Positions 1 through 14,432 are shown, counted from the stretch's first letter. The stretch is DNA of 64,000 nucleotides from Colwellia sp. M166 (GCF_024585285.1 NZ_CP040755.1:1-64000); one strand, 5' to 3'. Made by a program: numbers and translations. Notes: generated from the sequence alone by a model not told the origin.

Positions 1-114
1 ATTACTTTTCATTAAGAATTATCGTCTTTATGTCATAAAGAGCGGATAAAAGTGCGTTTTAAAAATGTTATCAAATTTCTTATCTAAAAACTATTTTCTA
101 AAAATGAAGTGAGT

Positions 115-1195
115 GTTGAAACCAACAAGTGACTATCCAAGGTTTTCTTGATACTTATCGTTCTGATATTTTTCCCCAAGGCTTGCCAGAAGCCGTTTAG
201 CCGCTATCGACGAAACGGCTATGAAAAACCTTATTATTAAGCTATCGTTACCTTTTCCTTGCGATGGCGAGTTGCATGATACCGAGCGTGGAACAATTTA
301 ACCGTAGAAGCTTAGCGCAACAACCTTCGGTCAGCCTGGATGTTGAACATCATATTACAGCCAGCGTATGAAACACCAAATACCGCAGTGCGCCATTTTT
401 TTCGCTGTATCGTGCAGGTAAGGGGCGGTGTCGGGAAATCTAATGAACTGTCGTTAACGTAGTCGATGGTCAAATTGCGGAGGGCATTGTCATAAGCCGG
501 GGATTTTAGATGCCGATATCTATGGTATCCCGTCAATCCCCACTATGTTGGGATTGAAAGGCGCAAAGCCAACATCTAATGACGGCAAATTGATCACACC
601 ACTTGGAAGTTAACCACCTAAGCGTGATGTCAATTGGCTTTTTAGTTGATGATGCTAATGCCACCGTATGGCGTGGTCCCGCTAAAGCGAGCTCTTGCGA
701 TTTAAACAACTACTGAACGAAACCGATTAATCTGAACTTCCGACTATCTTAGCAGTCGATACGGCACCCAGGTACCGGGAGGATATTCAACTCACATTAG
801 CTCAAGAGGGCACTGCCGCTTGGCGCTGGCCGGTGATCACCACACCGCAAAGATATTGCTTTTTAGCCGATTTTTCATCAAGTGCAAGCATGGCGATGTT
901 TGAACTAGCAAAACGCCCATTGGCACTGGCGGTCATTGAAAACATGAGGCCATCACCAGTGTGAAAAAGTACTGTAAACATCATTCACACCATTTTTCTG
1001 GAGATGGGTAAGTGGTAAGCGCATCGCCCATGAAGCTACTAGCCCAGTTATTTGGCTAATTACCACTCGATATCCGTATACGAGAAGATGCGGATACCGG
1101 TCGTTGTATATCAAATGAAAATAGCACTGGTAAACAAATTCAGCCAGGGGTATCGGTAATGTATAGCGCGCAAAGTCGCTGCGCAATTGTAATAC
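115..1195 (+). pseudogene. mrp: mrp/apbC remnant (Mrp-family iron-sulfur carrier ATPase), multiply frameshifted
   Basis: No long frame survives, but switching among the + frames recovers the Mrp/ApbC family in order. A relic of the P-loop (GKGRCREI, degraded from GKGGVGKS) lies near 420-445. LDADIYG, then PSIPTMLGLKGAKPTS, follow at 505-580, SIGFLVDDANATVWRGP at about 630-680, a relic of PGTGDIQLTLAQ near 770-810, and the MFELAK...LAVIENM block near 895-940. The C-terminal part (PLDIRIREDADTG-like) lies near 1070-1100. Mrp proteins carry Fe-S clusters for apoprotein maturation. Both substitutions and indels are present, so this looks like true decay and not a few base-calling errors. The start is uncertain; the first recognisable residues are around 115-170. 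dcd follows in the same orientation. Confidence 0.82.
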
Positions 1196-1371
1196 TGCAA
1201 TTAGATATATGTAGCCCAACCACAGCAAATATTGTGGTTGAGTGATAAGACCCCTACAATAATTTACCGACGAACGGCAATCGATTTGAATGTTCATCGA
1301 GATAAATGTTAAACGGTTACTCAAAGCAAGCCTGTTTGATATAACAAACTCAAGCTTCAAGAAGAACAATG

Positions 1372-1996
1372 CAATCGAGATTAAAGTAATAAAGATATAG
1401 AAGTAAGTTATTCGCCAAGGGCAGATTGAAATCTCGCCAACACCTGATAGTGTTAGCAAAATTTCAGGGGTCAGTGTTGATATCCGTCTAGGTAATGAAT
1501 TTAGCCTAGAGTATTTCTGTGGAAGATCATACCGCGCCTTACATTGATTTAAGTGTCTCGAAAGAAGAAATGCAAAAAGCCATGAACCTTGTAATGAGTG
1601 ATGAAACTTATATTCCTGATGGCGAAGCGTTTTTCTTCACTCCTGGTGAATTAGCTTTAGCTGCAACCAATGAGTCTGTAACCTTGCCAGATAATATTGT
1701 CTAATGGTTAGATGGTCGCTCATCATTAACCCGTTTTAGGGACTAATGGTGCAATGCCACTGCCCATTGAATTGATCCAGGCTGGTCAGGACAAATTGTT
1801 TTAGAGTCTATGTAATAGCGGTAAATTAACATTAGCATTAAGACCTAAAATGACTATCGCGGCGCTTTTAACTCTTGAAACTAAGTGGTCAATGGCGCGG
1901 TAAGACCATACAACAAGCGTGATAATGCTAAGTGGCAAAGGTCGATGTGGGGGCAAGGTTGTTAGCCGTATCAGTCAAGATGAAGATCATAAATAA
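1372..1996 (+). pseudogene. dcd: dcd remnant (dCTP deaminase), frameshifted
   Basis: Conceptual translation across frames matches dCTP deaminase along its length. QIEISPTPDSV (about 1420-1455), GVSVDIRLGNEF (1470-1505), [10 protein letters not shown] (1525-1555), [14 protein letters not shown] (1621-1665), [18 protein letters not shown] (1708-1730), HATA.IDPGWSGQIVLE (1755-1808), NSGKLTLALRPKMTI (1818-1858) and the C-terminal SRISQDEDHK all appear. A 61-residue stretch (1519-1704) is still open; stops and shifts lie on both sides. Dcd deaminates dCTP to dUTP in dTTP synthesis. A strong hairpin terminator follows. It lies downstream of the mrp remnant in the same direction, so both look like parts of one decayed transcription unit. 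Confidence 0.85.
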
Positions 1997-2033
1997 TTTT
2001 TTAAGCAACAACTTAGTGACCCACTAATACCGG

Positions 2034-2062
2034 CAAAGCCAACAATAATCATGTTGGCTTTG
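2034..2062 (+). terminator. Hairpin terminator after the dcd remnant
   Basis: A perfect 10-bp stem (CAAAGCCAAC / GTTGGCTTTG) with a 9-nt loop, followed by a T-rich stretch, lies about 40 bp after the dcd stop. It is better preserved than the genes around it. Confidence 0.75.
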
Positions 2063-2239
2063 TGGTTTATAAATTGTGTTTTTTAATGCAGAATGTAAGT
2101 CTCGAAACAGGCGTTATCGCTTGTTCAACCTTGCAATCTAAGTTAACTTAGTTGAAAGGCAACCACCGTTGGAAGGGCGGGTCATCGAGGCTATTATTGG
2201 CTTTTGAAATACAGATATTTAAGGTAGAAATTAAATTTA

Positions 2240-3092
2240 TCACTGACTGTGATAATGACTGACGGTATCACTGCTTAACTCATGATGACAAACACTGATA
2301 CGCTTTTGAGGTGACATTGCTATCGTGGCATATCGCACTATCAATCGGCAAGCAACCGATGTTTTCTTCAATCCAAGCAAGTTTTTGATTCTTTAACGAC
2401 AGATGCAGCAGCAGGGCTATTTTCAGCCGTAATATTATCAATAAAGACTCTATGCGCAATTGTTTGTTTCAAGGCTTTACTAATGTCACGTATCAAGCAA
2501 AAGAGGAATCACACTGGTTAAAAAGCTACCCGGACCTAAAATAACGCAATCAGCATTTAAAATGGCATCGATACTGCTAGGTAATGCTTTTAACTAATGG
2601 CGCTAGCATTAAGCTTTTTGGCATCATCGACATTTTATCAACTGATAACTCACCGACTCGACAACGTCCTTCTTGATAAAAAGCCATCAGATCAGTAGGT
2701 GTTTCAGACATTGGCAGTACCGGTGTTTTCACTCTTAATGGGCTGCCCAACCAATTTTATAGAATCAAGCGGGCGGGAGTGTATTTCACCTAAGCCATAT
2801 AAAATTAAGTTGACCAAGATTATGACCACCAAGCTCAATTATTACCATCGAAACGAAAATCGAATAATTGGTTGCCAACCGACTTTTCATCAACCAATTG
2901 AGTTAAACAAATACGTAAGTCACCCCAAGCGATAGAGCTACTAAAAATTTCTTAAACGACCAGCGGAGCCACCGTTATCTGTAGTAGTGACAATGCCGGT
3001 AAGCTGGTTTCCTAAAAGGGGAGAGTAGAAAGTACACGTCCTGTGACCGTGCCCACCACCAATGGCAACAACATTATTTTTTTAGGCTGCAT
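2240..3092 (-). pseudogene. YvcK/CofD-like remnant (gluconeogenesis factor family), frameshifted
   Basis: Read on the minus strand from an ATG at 3092, the frames give [11 protein letters not shown] (about 3075-3045), [16 protein letters not shown] (about 3005-2958), LPMSETPTDLMAFYQEGR (about 2715-2662), GELSVDKM, then AILNADCVILGPGSFLTSVIPLL (about 2565-2495) and VFIDNITAENSPAAA (about 2450-2400), ending with a stop at 2240. This is the YvcK/CofD-like family, which binds UDP-sugars and has been linked to growth on gluconeogenic carbon sources and to cell-wall metabolism. Total length, about 284 codons, fits the family, so the gene is complete in extent but broken by several indels. It runs convergently to the dcd remnant. 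Confidence 0.82.
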
Positions 3093-3507
3093 ATAATACA
3101 ATTATTTTTTCAAATTGAATTTTAACCATAACGCTAATTATACTGATGCCAAATAAAGCCGTAGGGGAGAGTTTTAGAATTGAATAAAGCTTAGATAAAG
3201 TAGCGATTCAATGATGTTTTTAAATTAAGTTCTGTTTGGTATTGGCATTAGATTTATATTTGCTCAATATCCAACTTTTTTATGATCTAAACAGTTGATA
3301 AGTCGAAATTTAGACAACTTGTTCTAACAAGTAATCCAGTTAAAGTGAGATCTTTTAAAAAAATAGCCAATTATCAAAAATAAGGGTTGACAGGTTCTTC
3401 GTTAAGCTTGCTTGAGAATGCTTTTCCTCGCTTTCAACGAGTAACTAGATTACTTTTTAGAAAGAGGATTAAGATAAGTATTAGGCCATTTATTTTGGTT
3501 TCTAAGT
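3093..3507. other. Intergenic region upstream of the tRNA cluster
   Basis: I see no gene. A TTGACA at 3386-3391 could be the -35 of the tRNA promoter, but no -10 with good spacing is obvious. The region before 3300 is very AT-rich. A reading frame that starts at 3387 runs through tRNA-Ala and is not a gene. Confidence 0.4.
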
Positions 3508-3583
3508 GGGGCTATAGCTCAGCTGGGAGAGCGCTTCGCTGGCAGCGAAAGAGGTCTGCGGTTCGATCCGCATAGCTCCACCA
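3508..3583 (+). tRNA. tRNA-Ala (anticodon GGC), CCA encoded
   Basis: A 76-nt cloverleaf: acceptor GGGGCTA pairs with TAGCTCC (one G-U). The D-arm is AGCTCAGCTGGGAGAGC, the anticodon loop carries GGC, the T-loop is GTTCGATCC, and the 3' CCA is encoded. Confidence 0.97.
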
Positions 3584-3703
3584 ATATTTATTTAATAGTG
3601 TTAACATTATTAAAAGATAGATAAAAAGATAATTGTAATTGGATAACTCTTGAGTTATCGAATTATAAAAATAAAGTTAGATACTTTGTTTTATCGTTTT
3701 AGT

Positions 3704-3780
3704 GTCCCTATCGTCTAGAGGCCTAGGACACCGCCCTTTCACGGCGGTAACAGGGGGTTCGAATCCCCTTAGGGATGCCA
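3704..3780 (+). tRNA. tRNA-Glu (anticodon TTC), copy 1, with one extra G
   Basis: Same sequence as the three following tRNA-Glu copies except for one extra G before the T-loop (CAGGGGGTTCG here, CAGGGGTTCG in the others), making it 77 nt. The anticodon stem-loop CCGCCCTTTCACGGCGG is intact and the 3' CCA is encoded. The extra base enlarges the variable region or disturbs the T-stem register. It could be tolerated, a mild defect, or a homopolymer error. Confidence 0.93.
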
Positions 3781-3921
3781 CTTCTTCGGAAGACTTCTAC
3801 GGAAGTAAAAAAATGAGTTCGTGTTTTTGACACAAACAAGAAATATATATCTAAACCATAAGTTCACTAGGCTAGAGCTTTATACGGTTTTATTATACTA
3901 AGTGTTTCGAGTTTATAATGT

Positions 3922-3997
3922 GTCCCTATCGTCTAGAGGCCTAGGACACCGCCCTTTCACGGCGGTAACAGGGGTTCAAATCCCCTTAGGGATGCCA
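3922..3997 (+). tRNA. tRNA-Glu (anticodon TTC), copy 2
   Basis: 76 nt with CCA. Identical to copy 4 except for a T-loop change (TTCAAAT where the others have TTCGAAT). Confidence 0.95.
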
Positions 3998-4136
3998 CTC
4001 ATTTTTAGTTAGACAAGTTAATGGTAAGTGTTTTTGACGCATACTATGAAATATATGAAATTATCATAAAGTTCACTAGGCTAGAGCTTTTTTACGATAA
4101 ATTTATAATTAAGTATTTTTCATTTGGTATTAATGT

Positions 4137-4212
4137 GTCCCTATCGTCTAGAGGCCTAGGACACCGCCCTTTCACGGCGGTAACAGGGGTTCGAATCCCC
4201 TTAGGGATGCCA
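4137..4212 (+). tRNA. tRNA-Glu (anticodon TTC), copy 3
   Basis: 76 nt with CCA. Acceptor GTCCCTA pairs with TAGGGAT (G-U at the first pair), with a TTC anticodon. The spacer before it shares AGTTCACTAGGCTAGAGCTT with the spacer before copy 2, so the unit was duplicated with its flanking DNA. Confidence 0.96.
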
Positions 4213-4304
4213 CCATTAACTTAGATTGATAAATGTTTTTAATGTTTAACAATCAGATACAAAACATGAGATAGTTAATTTAACTATTATCATTTTGTTT
4301 TAGT

Positions 4305-4380
4305 GTCCCTATCGTCTAGAGGCCTAGGACACCGCCCTTTCACGGCGGTAACAGGGGTTCGAATCCCCTTAGGGATGCCA
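4305..4380 (+). tRNA. tRNA-Glu (anticodon TTC), copy 4
   Basis: 76 nt with CCA and the consensus form of the four copies. It is the last gene of the cluster and a hairpin terminator follows. Confidence 0.96.
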
Positions 4381-4430
4381 CTAATTATTTTACTTTTTTA
4401 GTCAAATAAGCAGTGCTTAAAAAGTGAAAT

Positions 4431-4458
4431 AAAAAAACCGACTTATGTCGGTTTTTTT
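4431..4458 (+). terminator. Terminator of the tRNA cluster
   Basis: The stem AAAAACCGAC / GTCGGTTTTT with a 4-nt loop runs into a T tract about 50 bp after the last tRNA-Glu. Confidence 0.85.
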
Positions 4459-4507
4459 ATGCTAAATTTTATCAAAATAATAATGTATTAGACCCTATAT
4501 TTTATCC

Positions 4508-4631
4508 GTTTGGTATAAGACGCTTCCTCCCCCAAAGTGGGGGGCATTTAGGCGCTGAAGATATTTTACCAGAACAACGCCAAGATGAAGTGGAACAAGT
4601 AATCACAATATTTAAAAGCAATTTAAAATAA
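4508..4631 (+). pseudogene. Short C-terminal gene remnant, unidentified
   Basis: An open frame without a start ends at a TAA at 4629-4631 and reads HLGAEDILPEQRQ, then DEVEQVITIFKSNLK at its end. It is directly followed by a good terminator at 4652-4676, as expected for the 3' end of a gene whose 5' part has been deleted. I do not recognise the family. Confidence 0.4.
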
Positions 4632-4651
4632 AAATTTTAGGTATCTCAATT

Positions 4652-4676
4652 AAAAACCGATTGATGGTCGGTTTTT
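4652..4676 (+). terminator. Hairpin terminator
   Basis: AAAAACCGA / TCGGTTTTT, a perfect 9-bp stem with a 7-nt loop followed by T residues, 20 bp after the orphan 3' coding remnant. Its arms resemble the tRNA-cluster terminator at 4431-4458 and the one at 6161-6185. Confidence 0.8.
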
Positions 4677-4713
4677 TGTGTGGCATTATCAGCACTTTAC
4701 TTAAAAATGGTGA

Positions 4714-5113
4714 TTGAAATTTATGTTACTCGGTGAATTAGAAAAACAAGTTTTAGAATATTTATGGAAACACCAGCCTGCTGATGCTAAGCAGGTGCAT
4801 AGTCATTTTGAAAAAAACAGAGGTGGCTCTTTAAATACTATACAAAGCACTTTAGATCGTTTATTTAAAAAGGATCTACTCAGCAGAGTTAAGAATGGGC
4901 ATGCCTTTTCAGTATTTTCCTAAAGTTAAACGTCATGAACTAATAGGCCAGTTAATTAAAGACGTAACGAATGATTTTATTGTTGAAGATGAAAATAGTG
5001 TTATTGCCGCTTTTTCTTCAATTTCATCTGATTTAGATGAGCAGCAATTGAATAAGTTAGAATTAATGATTGAACAACAACGTCAAAAATTACAGAAGAA
5101 TTCTGAAAAATGA
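4714..5113 (+). pseudogene. BlaI/MecI/CopY-family repressor, one frameshift
   Basis: Winged-helix repressor of the BlaI/MecI/CopY family: the N-terminal part (LGELEKQVLEYLWKHQPADA, then LNTIQSTLDRLFKKDLLSR) is the typical DNA-binding domain. The frame breaks at 4906-4909, where an extra T in a T-run shifts it. The rest (PKVKRHELIGQLIKDV to the end) continues in the next frame to a TGA at 5113, which overlaps the ATG of the M56 peptidase gene (ATGA). Without the extra T the protein would be about 132 residues, normal for the family. It starts at TTG 4714 or ATG 4723. Its pairing with an M56 peptidase is the classic BlaI-BlaR1 arrangement; here it heads a metal-efflux operon. Confidence 0.85.
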
Positions 5114-6088
5114 TTTATGACCAATGGGCATTAACATATAACTTATCGACTATAGGAATACTAGCCTTTGTAGTCGCGAGCATTTATTTTCCTCCACTGT
5201 ATTTTTGGTCCATAAAAAGGAAAATTAGCGGATTATGCAGTATCTACACGTAAATCATTGTTGTGGCTGTTTGTACTTACCCCTTGGTTTATTGCTTTTA
5301 GTGCGGCACTGATTCTTAGCCCATTATTTCAGGATGTTTCGGCACTTTCTTGGCTAACTGATTTAGCTCATTGGCACCACCCTGATATTTTTTATTTCCT
5401 TAGTTGGCATAGCTTTAGTTTGCTTGTTTTTCGTTGCTTTTAGTTTATATGTCTTTACAAAAAAAATGGTTGTTCTTTATCATAATCACCACCAAATCAG
5501 CGTGTTACGTGCATTTGGGATAAGAAAGAGCAAACAAGTAACTATCATTGAATCACCAATACCAACAGCATTCACTGGTGGGTTACTTAATCCATCATGC
5601 TTTATTTCTACGGGCCTTATTGAAAAAAACAAGCGCTGCTGAATTAGAAATAATTATTCAGCATGAAATTGCTCACGTACGTAATTATGATCCATTGAAG
5701 AAATGGTTGTTTTCATTTTTATCTGCTTATTTTACGAATAATGTCAAAGAGTTTATTAATATCCATGATGTCACTATCTATGGAGCAAGATGCCGATTCT
5801 TTCTTTGTTAAAAACCAACAGCAGTCACAGAATGTTGCTACCAACCCTAATAAAGTTTACTAAGTTGGCTGCAAATTATTCCATTCATCCACAATATAAA
5901 AAGTGAATTATTTGTTCATTTTTGCCGTCATTCTATTGAACAGCGAGTGCTACATTTACTCAATGATAAAAAGTTTAAACCATTTCCTAAAGGAGGTGTT
6001 TCCCGATCGTCATACTGCTTTAGTTCTAGTTTCAACAACGTCTGTAGATAGCCTGCATCACGCTATTGAAACTTTGTTCACTCATTAA
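5110..6088 (+). pseudogene. M56-family membrane metallopeptidase (BlaR1-type), frameshifted
   Basis: Start ATG overlaps the repressor stop. Hydrophobic segments appear across frames (WALTYNLSTIGILAFVVASI; LLWLFVLTPWFIAFSAALIL; WHSFSLLVF). Then come TAFTGGLLNPSCFISTGLIE and the zinc-protease motif HEIAH with the downstream NYDPLKKW (near 5660-5705), hallmarks of peptidase family M56. A further acidic DADSFF stretch follows in another frame. At least four frameshifts are needed to read it. In BlaR1/MecR1 systems the membrane peptidase causes removal of the BlaI-type repressor after sensing a ligand. By analogy this pair would have controlled the efflux genes downstream; that is inference. Confidence 0.8.
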
Positions 6089-6160
6089 AAACACTAAATT
6101 AAAATTTTACTCTAAGGTACCAATAATGAAGCTTTATTTTTTAATACACGCATCTACAAA

Positions 6161-6185
6161 AAAAACCGACCGGCAATCGGTTTTT
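6161..6185 (+). terminator. Hairpin terminator between regulator pair and efflux genes
   Basis: AAAAACCGA / TCGGTTTTT around a 7-nt loop, with flanking CTACAAA / TTTTTGTAG extending the pairing. It separates the BlaI/M56 pair from the TolC/CzcBA genes, so the latter would need their own promoter or read-through. Confidence 0.75.
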
Positions 6186-7489
6186 GTAGTAACTAGTCAA
6201 AGTCTATTGTTAGTGCTGGTGTCCTTTATATCAACGATGACATTTTGCCCAAGATGCTACTTTAAGTGCTGTTGATTTGAGAAAGGCTATTACGCAAACG
6301 ATTAAACCTGCATCCTGAACTCAAATCTTTTGCTATTCAAACGCAAAATGTATTCTTGGCTATGCTCAACAGGCAGGAATTAAATCAAGACCACAAGTAG
6401 GTTTTTCTATTGAAGATGCATTAGGTACGGGAGAGCATAGCGGTTTTAAAAGTACGCAATCAACACTTTCTATATCTTGGTTATTAGATGGAGAGTTGGT
6501 GCAGCAAAAAGTACAAACAGCTAAAAATTATGGCTCTACTGTCGCTATAGAACAAGAGGGTGAAAGCTTTAGATTTAGCAGCTTCAAACAGCTCGGTATT
6601 TTATTCAGGTATTGGTGAATAAAGAAAGGTTGACCTTAGCAAAATTTAGCTTATCGCAAGCAAATAAATCATTAGCTGCTATCGACAAGCGAGTTAAAGC
6701 AGGTAAATCGTCGATAGTCGATAAGCTTAAAGCTAGTGCTGAGGTAGCTAAACGTGAGTTAGTGGTTGAAGATTTAACACACGAAGTCGATGCCAGTAAA
6801 TACCAACTATTTGCGCAGTGGATGCAAAAAAACAGCAGTAATGCCACATGATCAACAACATAAAAGTATTGACGTATTTGGTTCGTTGTTGTCTTTACCA
6901 TTAAGTAATAGTACTGATTTTTAATGCTCTATTTAATAAACTTAAACAAGTACCTTCTGTCAGTCTTTTTTGCCACTAAGCAGCGCATTTGCTCAATCGG
7001 AAATAGAGCTTGCCCGAAGTGAAACCAAACCATTATGGCAATTTTTCAGCAGGTTTACGTAGATATGAAACAACCGATGATTTTGGTTTGGTAGCTGGGA
7101 TATCTATCCCCTTTGGTGAAACAAATCAGAATCAAGGGAAAATAAAAGCGTTAACCGCTTCACAAAATAAATTAAACTGAGTCCGTTGCTTTTAGTTCAC
7201 AAGCTTAATAGTCGAGTTATATATACTTATTGAGCAGTTGAAGCACAGTCACCATGTCATTTACGCAGTTACCAACAATATCATTCCTATTTTAGAGCAA
7301 GCATTTAACGAAGCAGAAAAAGCTTACAACATTGGGATGTATAGTTACACCGACTGGATGAACACTCAGCAAGCATTGCTTAATGCACAGTCTGACTTGA
7401 TAACGGCTTATCAAAATGCTCAGTTAAATAACATCGAAATTGAGCGCTTAACTGGCTCCTCTTATTATCGCTATAAATCAAGCCGCTAG
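6186..7489 (+). pseudogene. czcC: TolC/CzcC-family outer-membrane efflux protein, frameshifted
   Basis: A signal-peptide-like stretch (SLLLVLVSFISTMTF, then A-Q-D-A-T) is followed by AVDLRKAITQTI and HPELKSFAIQTQNV. Next come RPQVGFSIEDALGTGEHSG, a long coiled region (LTLAKFSLSQANKSLAAIDK; KASAEVAKRELVVEDLTHEV), FGLVAGISIPFGETNQNQGK and the C-terminal repeat EQAFNEAEKAYNIGMYSYTD, then WMNTQQALLNAQ. This is the two-repeat architecture of outer-membrane efflux channels of the TolC/CzcC family. Several single-base indels break it. The channel would pair with the adaptor and RND pump genes immediately downstream. Confidence 0.82.
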
Positions 7490-7525
7490 TGCTTCCTTAA
7501 ACAATAAAAGTAACGAGAAATAATC

Positions 7526-8775
7526 ATGAGAACAATATTTCAAATAATCACCTTAATGAGCACACTCTGTTTCGTAGGTTTAAGTACAAGCTTCCCAAGC
7601 TATGCAGTATCAGAGCCAAAAGTTACAGAGGCAGAGCCTGAAAAAGGGCCAAATAGGAGGCCGGATGTTACGTGATGGTAATTTTTGCTATTGAATTATC
7701 TATTTTCGAAACGGGCGTACCGCCAGAGTTTCGCGTTTGGGCAACTGACGGTGGTAAAGCTGTTGATCCTTCAAAGGTAGATCTTAATGTAAAGCTTACT
7801 CGATTAGGTGATGGTATTGATGATATTAACTTTTATCAAGAAGGCGAATATCTTCAGTGGTGACATGGTCATCTATGAACCTCATTCTTTTATGGTTTCT
7901 CTGTCAGCCAAATACCAAGGTAAAACATTTAACTGGCAATATGACAATTTTGAAGGCCGTACAAAAATTACTGATGACGTAGCTAAGGCCATGGAAATTG
8001 CTACTGATTTTGTTGGTTCGTCAACATTTCATGAAACTGTTGAAGTCTATGGCAAGTTAACTCTACCCGCTGATGCGACAAGCAATGTATATGCTTTTCG
8101 CTTTGATGGCCTTAGTTGAAAAAGTATATGTAAAACTGGGTGATCCTATCAAAAAAGGTCAGTTACTTCTAACCATAGAAAGCAAATGAAAGCCTTCAGT
8201 CATATAAAATACATGCGGCTAATAGTGGCATAGTGACTAACGTTAACGTGACCTCAAGGAGAACAATCTAAAGGCCGCTCGTTATTGCAAATTACCAATG
8301 ATAAAACATTAATTGCTGAGCTAGCTGTTTTCCCTAAGGACTTGTCTACAGTAAGTATTGGCGCAAAAACCACATTAACTATAAATGGGGTTGAAGAAAA
8401 ACAAGTCAGCAAAATTGATAGTCGCATTCTTAAAGTCAGAAAAAAGATCAGGCTAAGCTGTTTCGGTGTAGTCGTTAATAATCATGATTCTTTATTTTCA
8501 GAAGGCTCATTTGTCAGTGCAGCAATTGAAATTAGTTCGTACGATGTCGCTATGGCAGTTAAGCGCAGTGGGTTACAAAGCTTCCGTGATTTTACGGTTG
8601 TTTATGCCAAAGTTGGTGATGAATATGAAGTGAGAATGCTTGAGTTAGGTCGAGCGGTGGGTGAAGAAATTGAAGTATTAAGTGGTATTTCTTTTAGGCA
8701 CAGGAATACGTATCAGAAAATAGTTACATCCTCAAAGCCGATATTGAAAAATCTGGCGCTTCCCACGATCATTAA
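7526..8775 (+). pseudogene. czcB: Periplasmic adaptor subunit of a metal RND efflux pump (CzcB/CusB-like), frameshifted
   Basis: The ATG at 7526 opens a signal peptide (MRTIFQIITLMSTLCFVGLS), followed by GPNGGRMLRDGNFAIELSIF if one frameshift is undone, a beginning typical of CzcB-like adaptors. FHETVEVYGKLTLPADATSN, GLVEKVYVKLGDPIKKGQLL and a lipoyl-like half (VTNVNVTS), then NDKTLIAELAVF and FRDFTVVYAKVGDEYEVRML, match the hairpin and barrel domains. The end, read in a shifted frame, is KADIEKSGASHDH (stop 8773-8775), with a terminal His-rich tail seen in metal efflux adaptors. At least five frameshifts. It lies between the TolC-type gene and the pump, 19 bp upstream of the latter. Confidence 0.84.
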
Positions 8776-8794
8776 GGGTTACTAAGGTTTAATT

Positions 8795-12686
<3,892 letters not shown>

Positions 12687-13080
12687 TGAAATTTTTCTAT
12701 TCAACTTTACCTATTTTAACGCCAACGCCCATTTGAGGATTTTTGGCATAGGCTAACATCGCATTTGCCACTTTTTCTTGCTTTGAATAACTTGATACTT
12801 CTTTGGAATGATAAAAGGCTAAAGCATGCATTAAAAATTGCACCAACTTGCTCACCTGAGGCGATGTCTTTGCCGTTGCCCCGATAACATGGATGGGCGA
12901 AATATGCCTAAATGTTGATAACCAATAGCGCGTAAACTTGTCTCAACTCTACCTTTAACTTGATTATAGAACAGGCGAGATGACTGGTTTGCAGCCATGG
13001 CAGTAACAATGGCAAATAATGAAGAATGTTGGCGATAAAAGTGTTCGGCAATCATTAAAAGGATAATGATAATCCACTTC

Positions 13081-13092
13081 GGCTTTAGATCC
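13081..13092. repeat. Left target-site duplication of IS copy 1 (12 bp)
   Basis: GGCTTTAGATCC here and GGCTTTAGAGCC at 14519-14530 flank the element, 11 of 12 bases equal. The right-hand copy is palindromic (GGCT-ttag-AGCC), so the target was a short palindrome in the oxidoreductase gene. Confidence 0.85.
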
Positions 13093-13316
13093 TAATGCCA
13101 GTCAGTTAAGCTAACTGGCATTTTTCTTTTTATGAGGGTATTTAGATGGTTTGGGTTTCACCCAGCGGGGATATTTTCTATCTTCCCGCCTCGTCGGAAG
13201 TTTGAATAAGAGCAGGGGTTTTAAGTAAATGATCCCAATGCATAGGAATATTACCGGGGCTCATTATTGATATTGACGAAAATACTGAACCACTGCCATC
13301 GAACTACTCGAGAAAC

Positions 13317-14429
13317 TCAGCTGATTGGCCATATACCTGTTTCTTTCGCCGCCATCGTCATAATTCTTCGTATTAAATTATAGGCGAGTAATACGCCCCA
13401 TAGCTCTTGGCGAACCATATCAGGACGCTTACTTCTCAAATGGTATGCACTATTAAGCATCGTTTGTTTTATTTCCCTAAACCCGAGTTCTATCTCCCAT
13501 CGATGGCAGTATAACTCAACAATTTCGTTGCCAGGAAACCGCAATCTATCTGTCATTGACGTTAATATGCGATAGCTTTTACCCTTTATTGTTTTACTGA
13601 TTAATCTGGCGTTAATGATTTCAGGTACATCTGGAAAATTCTTTTGTGCATGCTTTGTTGTTTTCAATGCAATGATATGGTCATTTTTACCAACCGATGT
13701 GATAATTTCATACTGTAAGTCCGGTCTTGCTGGGATCAACCAATGTCGATCACTCCCCGTTTGGTGCCAACGATTAAGCATCCCAAGTGAATAATATCCT
13801 TTATCAAACATAGTAAGAGAGTTATCAGGTGTGCGTTCAATCAAACGCTCAGCTAGCTTCATTTCATTCGTTTTGTAATTATCAAACTCACTACTGAGTA
13901 GTTGATGACTGGTAAGCTCCATATGGCAGACCATACGGATTTGTGGAAAGGCTGTGTCACCATATTGGTTGCTGCCAGAAGAAAATGCTTTACGATTATC
14001 TGGGGTGTCAGGTGTTCGCCAGACCACACCGTCCACAGCCAATAGGTTCAAACCATTCCATGTTTCAAATTCGTGTTGTTTATACATTGCTTGTGCAGAT
14101 TTATTGAAGACTTGTTTAACCGAATCATCGCCTAAGCGTTGTCTGGCTTGAACCATAGCACTGGGAGCAACAAGCTGACTCTTGCCAGGTAACATGATGT
14201 CTAACTTAGTGGCGATATTCCAAACAGACTCTTTTCTAAATAAAGCCATACCAATCACTGACCATAAAACCGCTTCCAGTGGTAGCCTACGTTTGCGAAC
14301 CGTAGCAATGCCAGCCTTTTCAAAGCCTTGTTCAATGATTTCAGGAGAAAGGATTTCTGATAGTTTTTCGAAGGTATGGTATCGGTTACTTTCTTCAAGT
14401 GTCGTCTGTAGTGCTTGTTCAATATTCAC
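13317..14429 (-). CDS. IS4-family transposase (C-terminal frameshift)
   Basis: DDE transposase with an N-terminal IS4 domain (residues about 15-105, [20 protein letters not shown]) and the catalytic triad: D133 in LLAVDGV, D209 in MFDKG and E319 in the FREIK box (Y-(2)-R-(3)-E-(6)-K-like signature). The frame stops at 13317, but the next frame continues with [16 protein letters not shown] and ends with YPRWVKPKPSKYP-like basic residues near 13140, as the second copy does. So about 60 C-terminal residues were lost by one frameshift near 13330 and activity is doubtful. It starts at GTG 14429 directly after a T-run and hairpin, with no Shine-Dalgarno sequence. Confidence 0.9.
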   Translation of the reverse strand: MNIEQALQTTLEESNRYHTFEKLSEILSPEIIEQGFEKAGIATVRKRRLPLEAVLWSVIGMALFRKESVWNIATKLDIMLPGKSQLVAPSAMVQARQRLGDDSVKQVFNKSAQAMYKQHEFETWNGLNLLAVDGVVWRTPDTPDNRKAFSSGSNQYGDTAFPQIRMVCHMELTSHQLLSSEFDNYKTNEMKLAERLIERTPDNSLTMFDKGYYSLGMLNRWHQTGSDRHWLIPARPDLQYEIITSVGKNDHIIALKTTKHAQKNFPDVPEIINARLISKTIKGKSYRILTSMTDRLRFPGNEIVELYCHRWEIELGFREIKQTMLNSAYHLRSKRPDMVRQELWGVLLAYNLIRRIMTMAAKETGIWPIS

Positions 14430-14432
14430 AAA

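Noticed and set aside
953..1459. 168-residue open frame on the minus strand
   Set aside because: It overlaps the ends of the mrp and dcd remnants; the + strand conceptual translation fits known families and this frame does not.
3387..3575. 62-residue frame overlapping tRNA-Ala
   Set aside because: It runs through the tRNA gene and has no support.
3704..4380. CRISPR-like regularly spaced repeats
   Set aside because: The repeated units are complete tRNA-Glu genes with cloverleaf structure, not CRISPR repeats.
13094..13122. Terminator-like hairpin read as a host gene's terminator
   Set aside because: Its left arm is the end of IS copy 1 (inverted repeat), so it belongs to the element.
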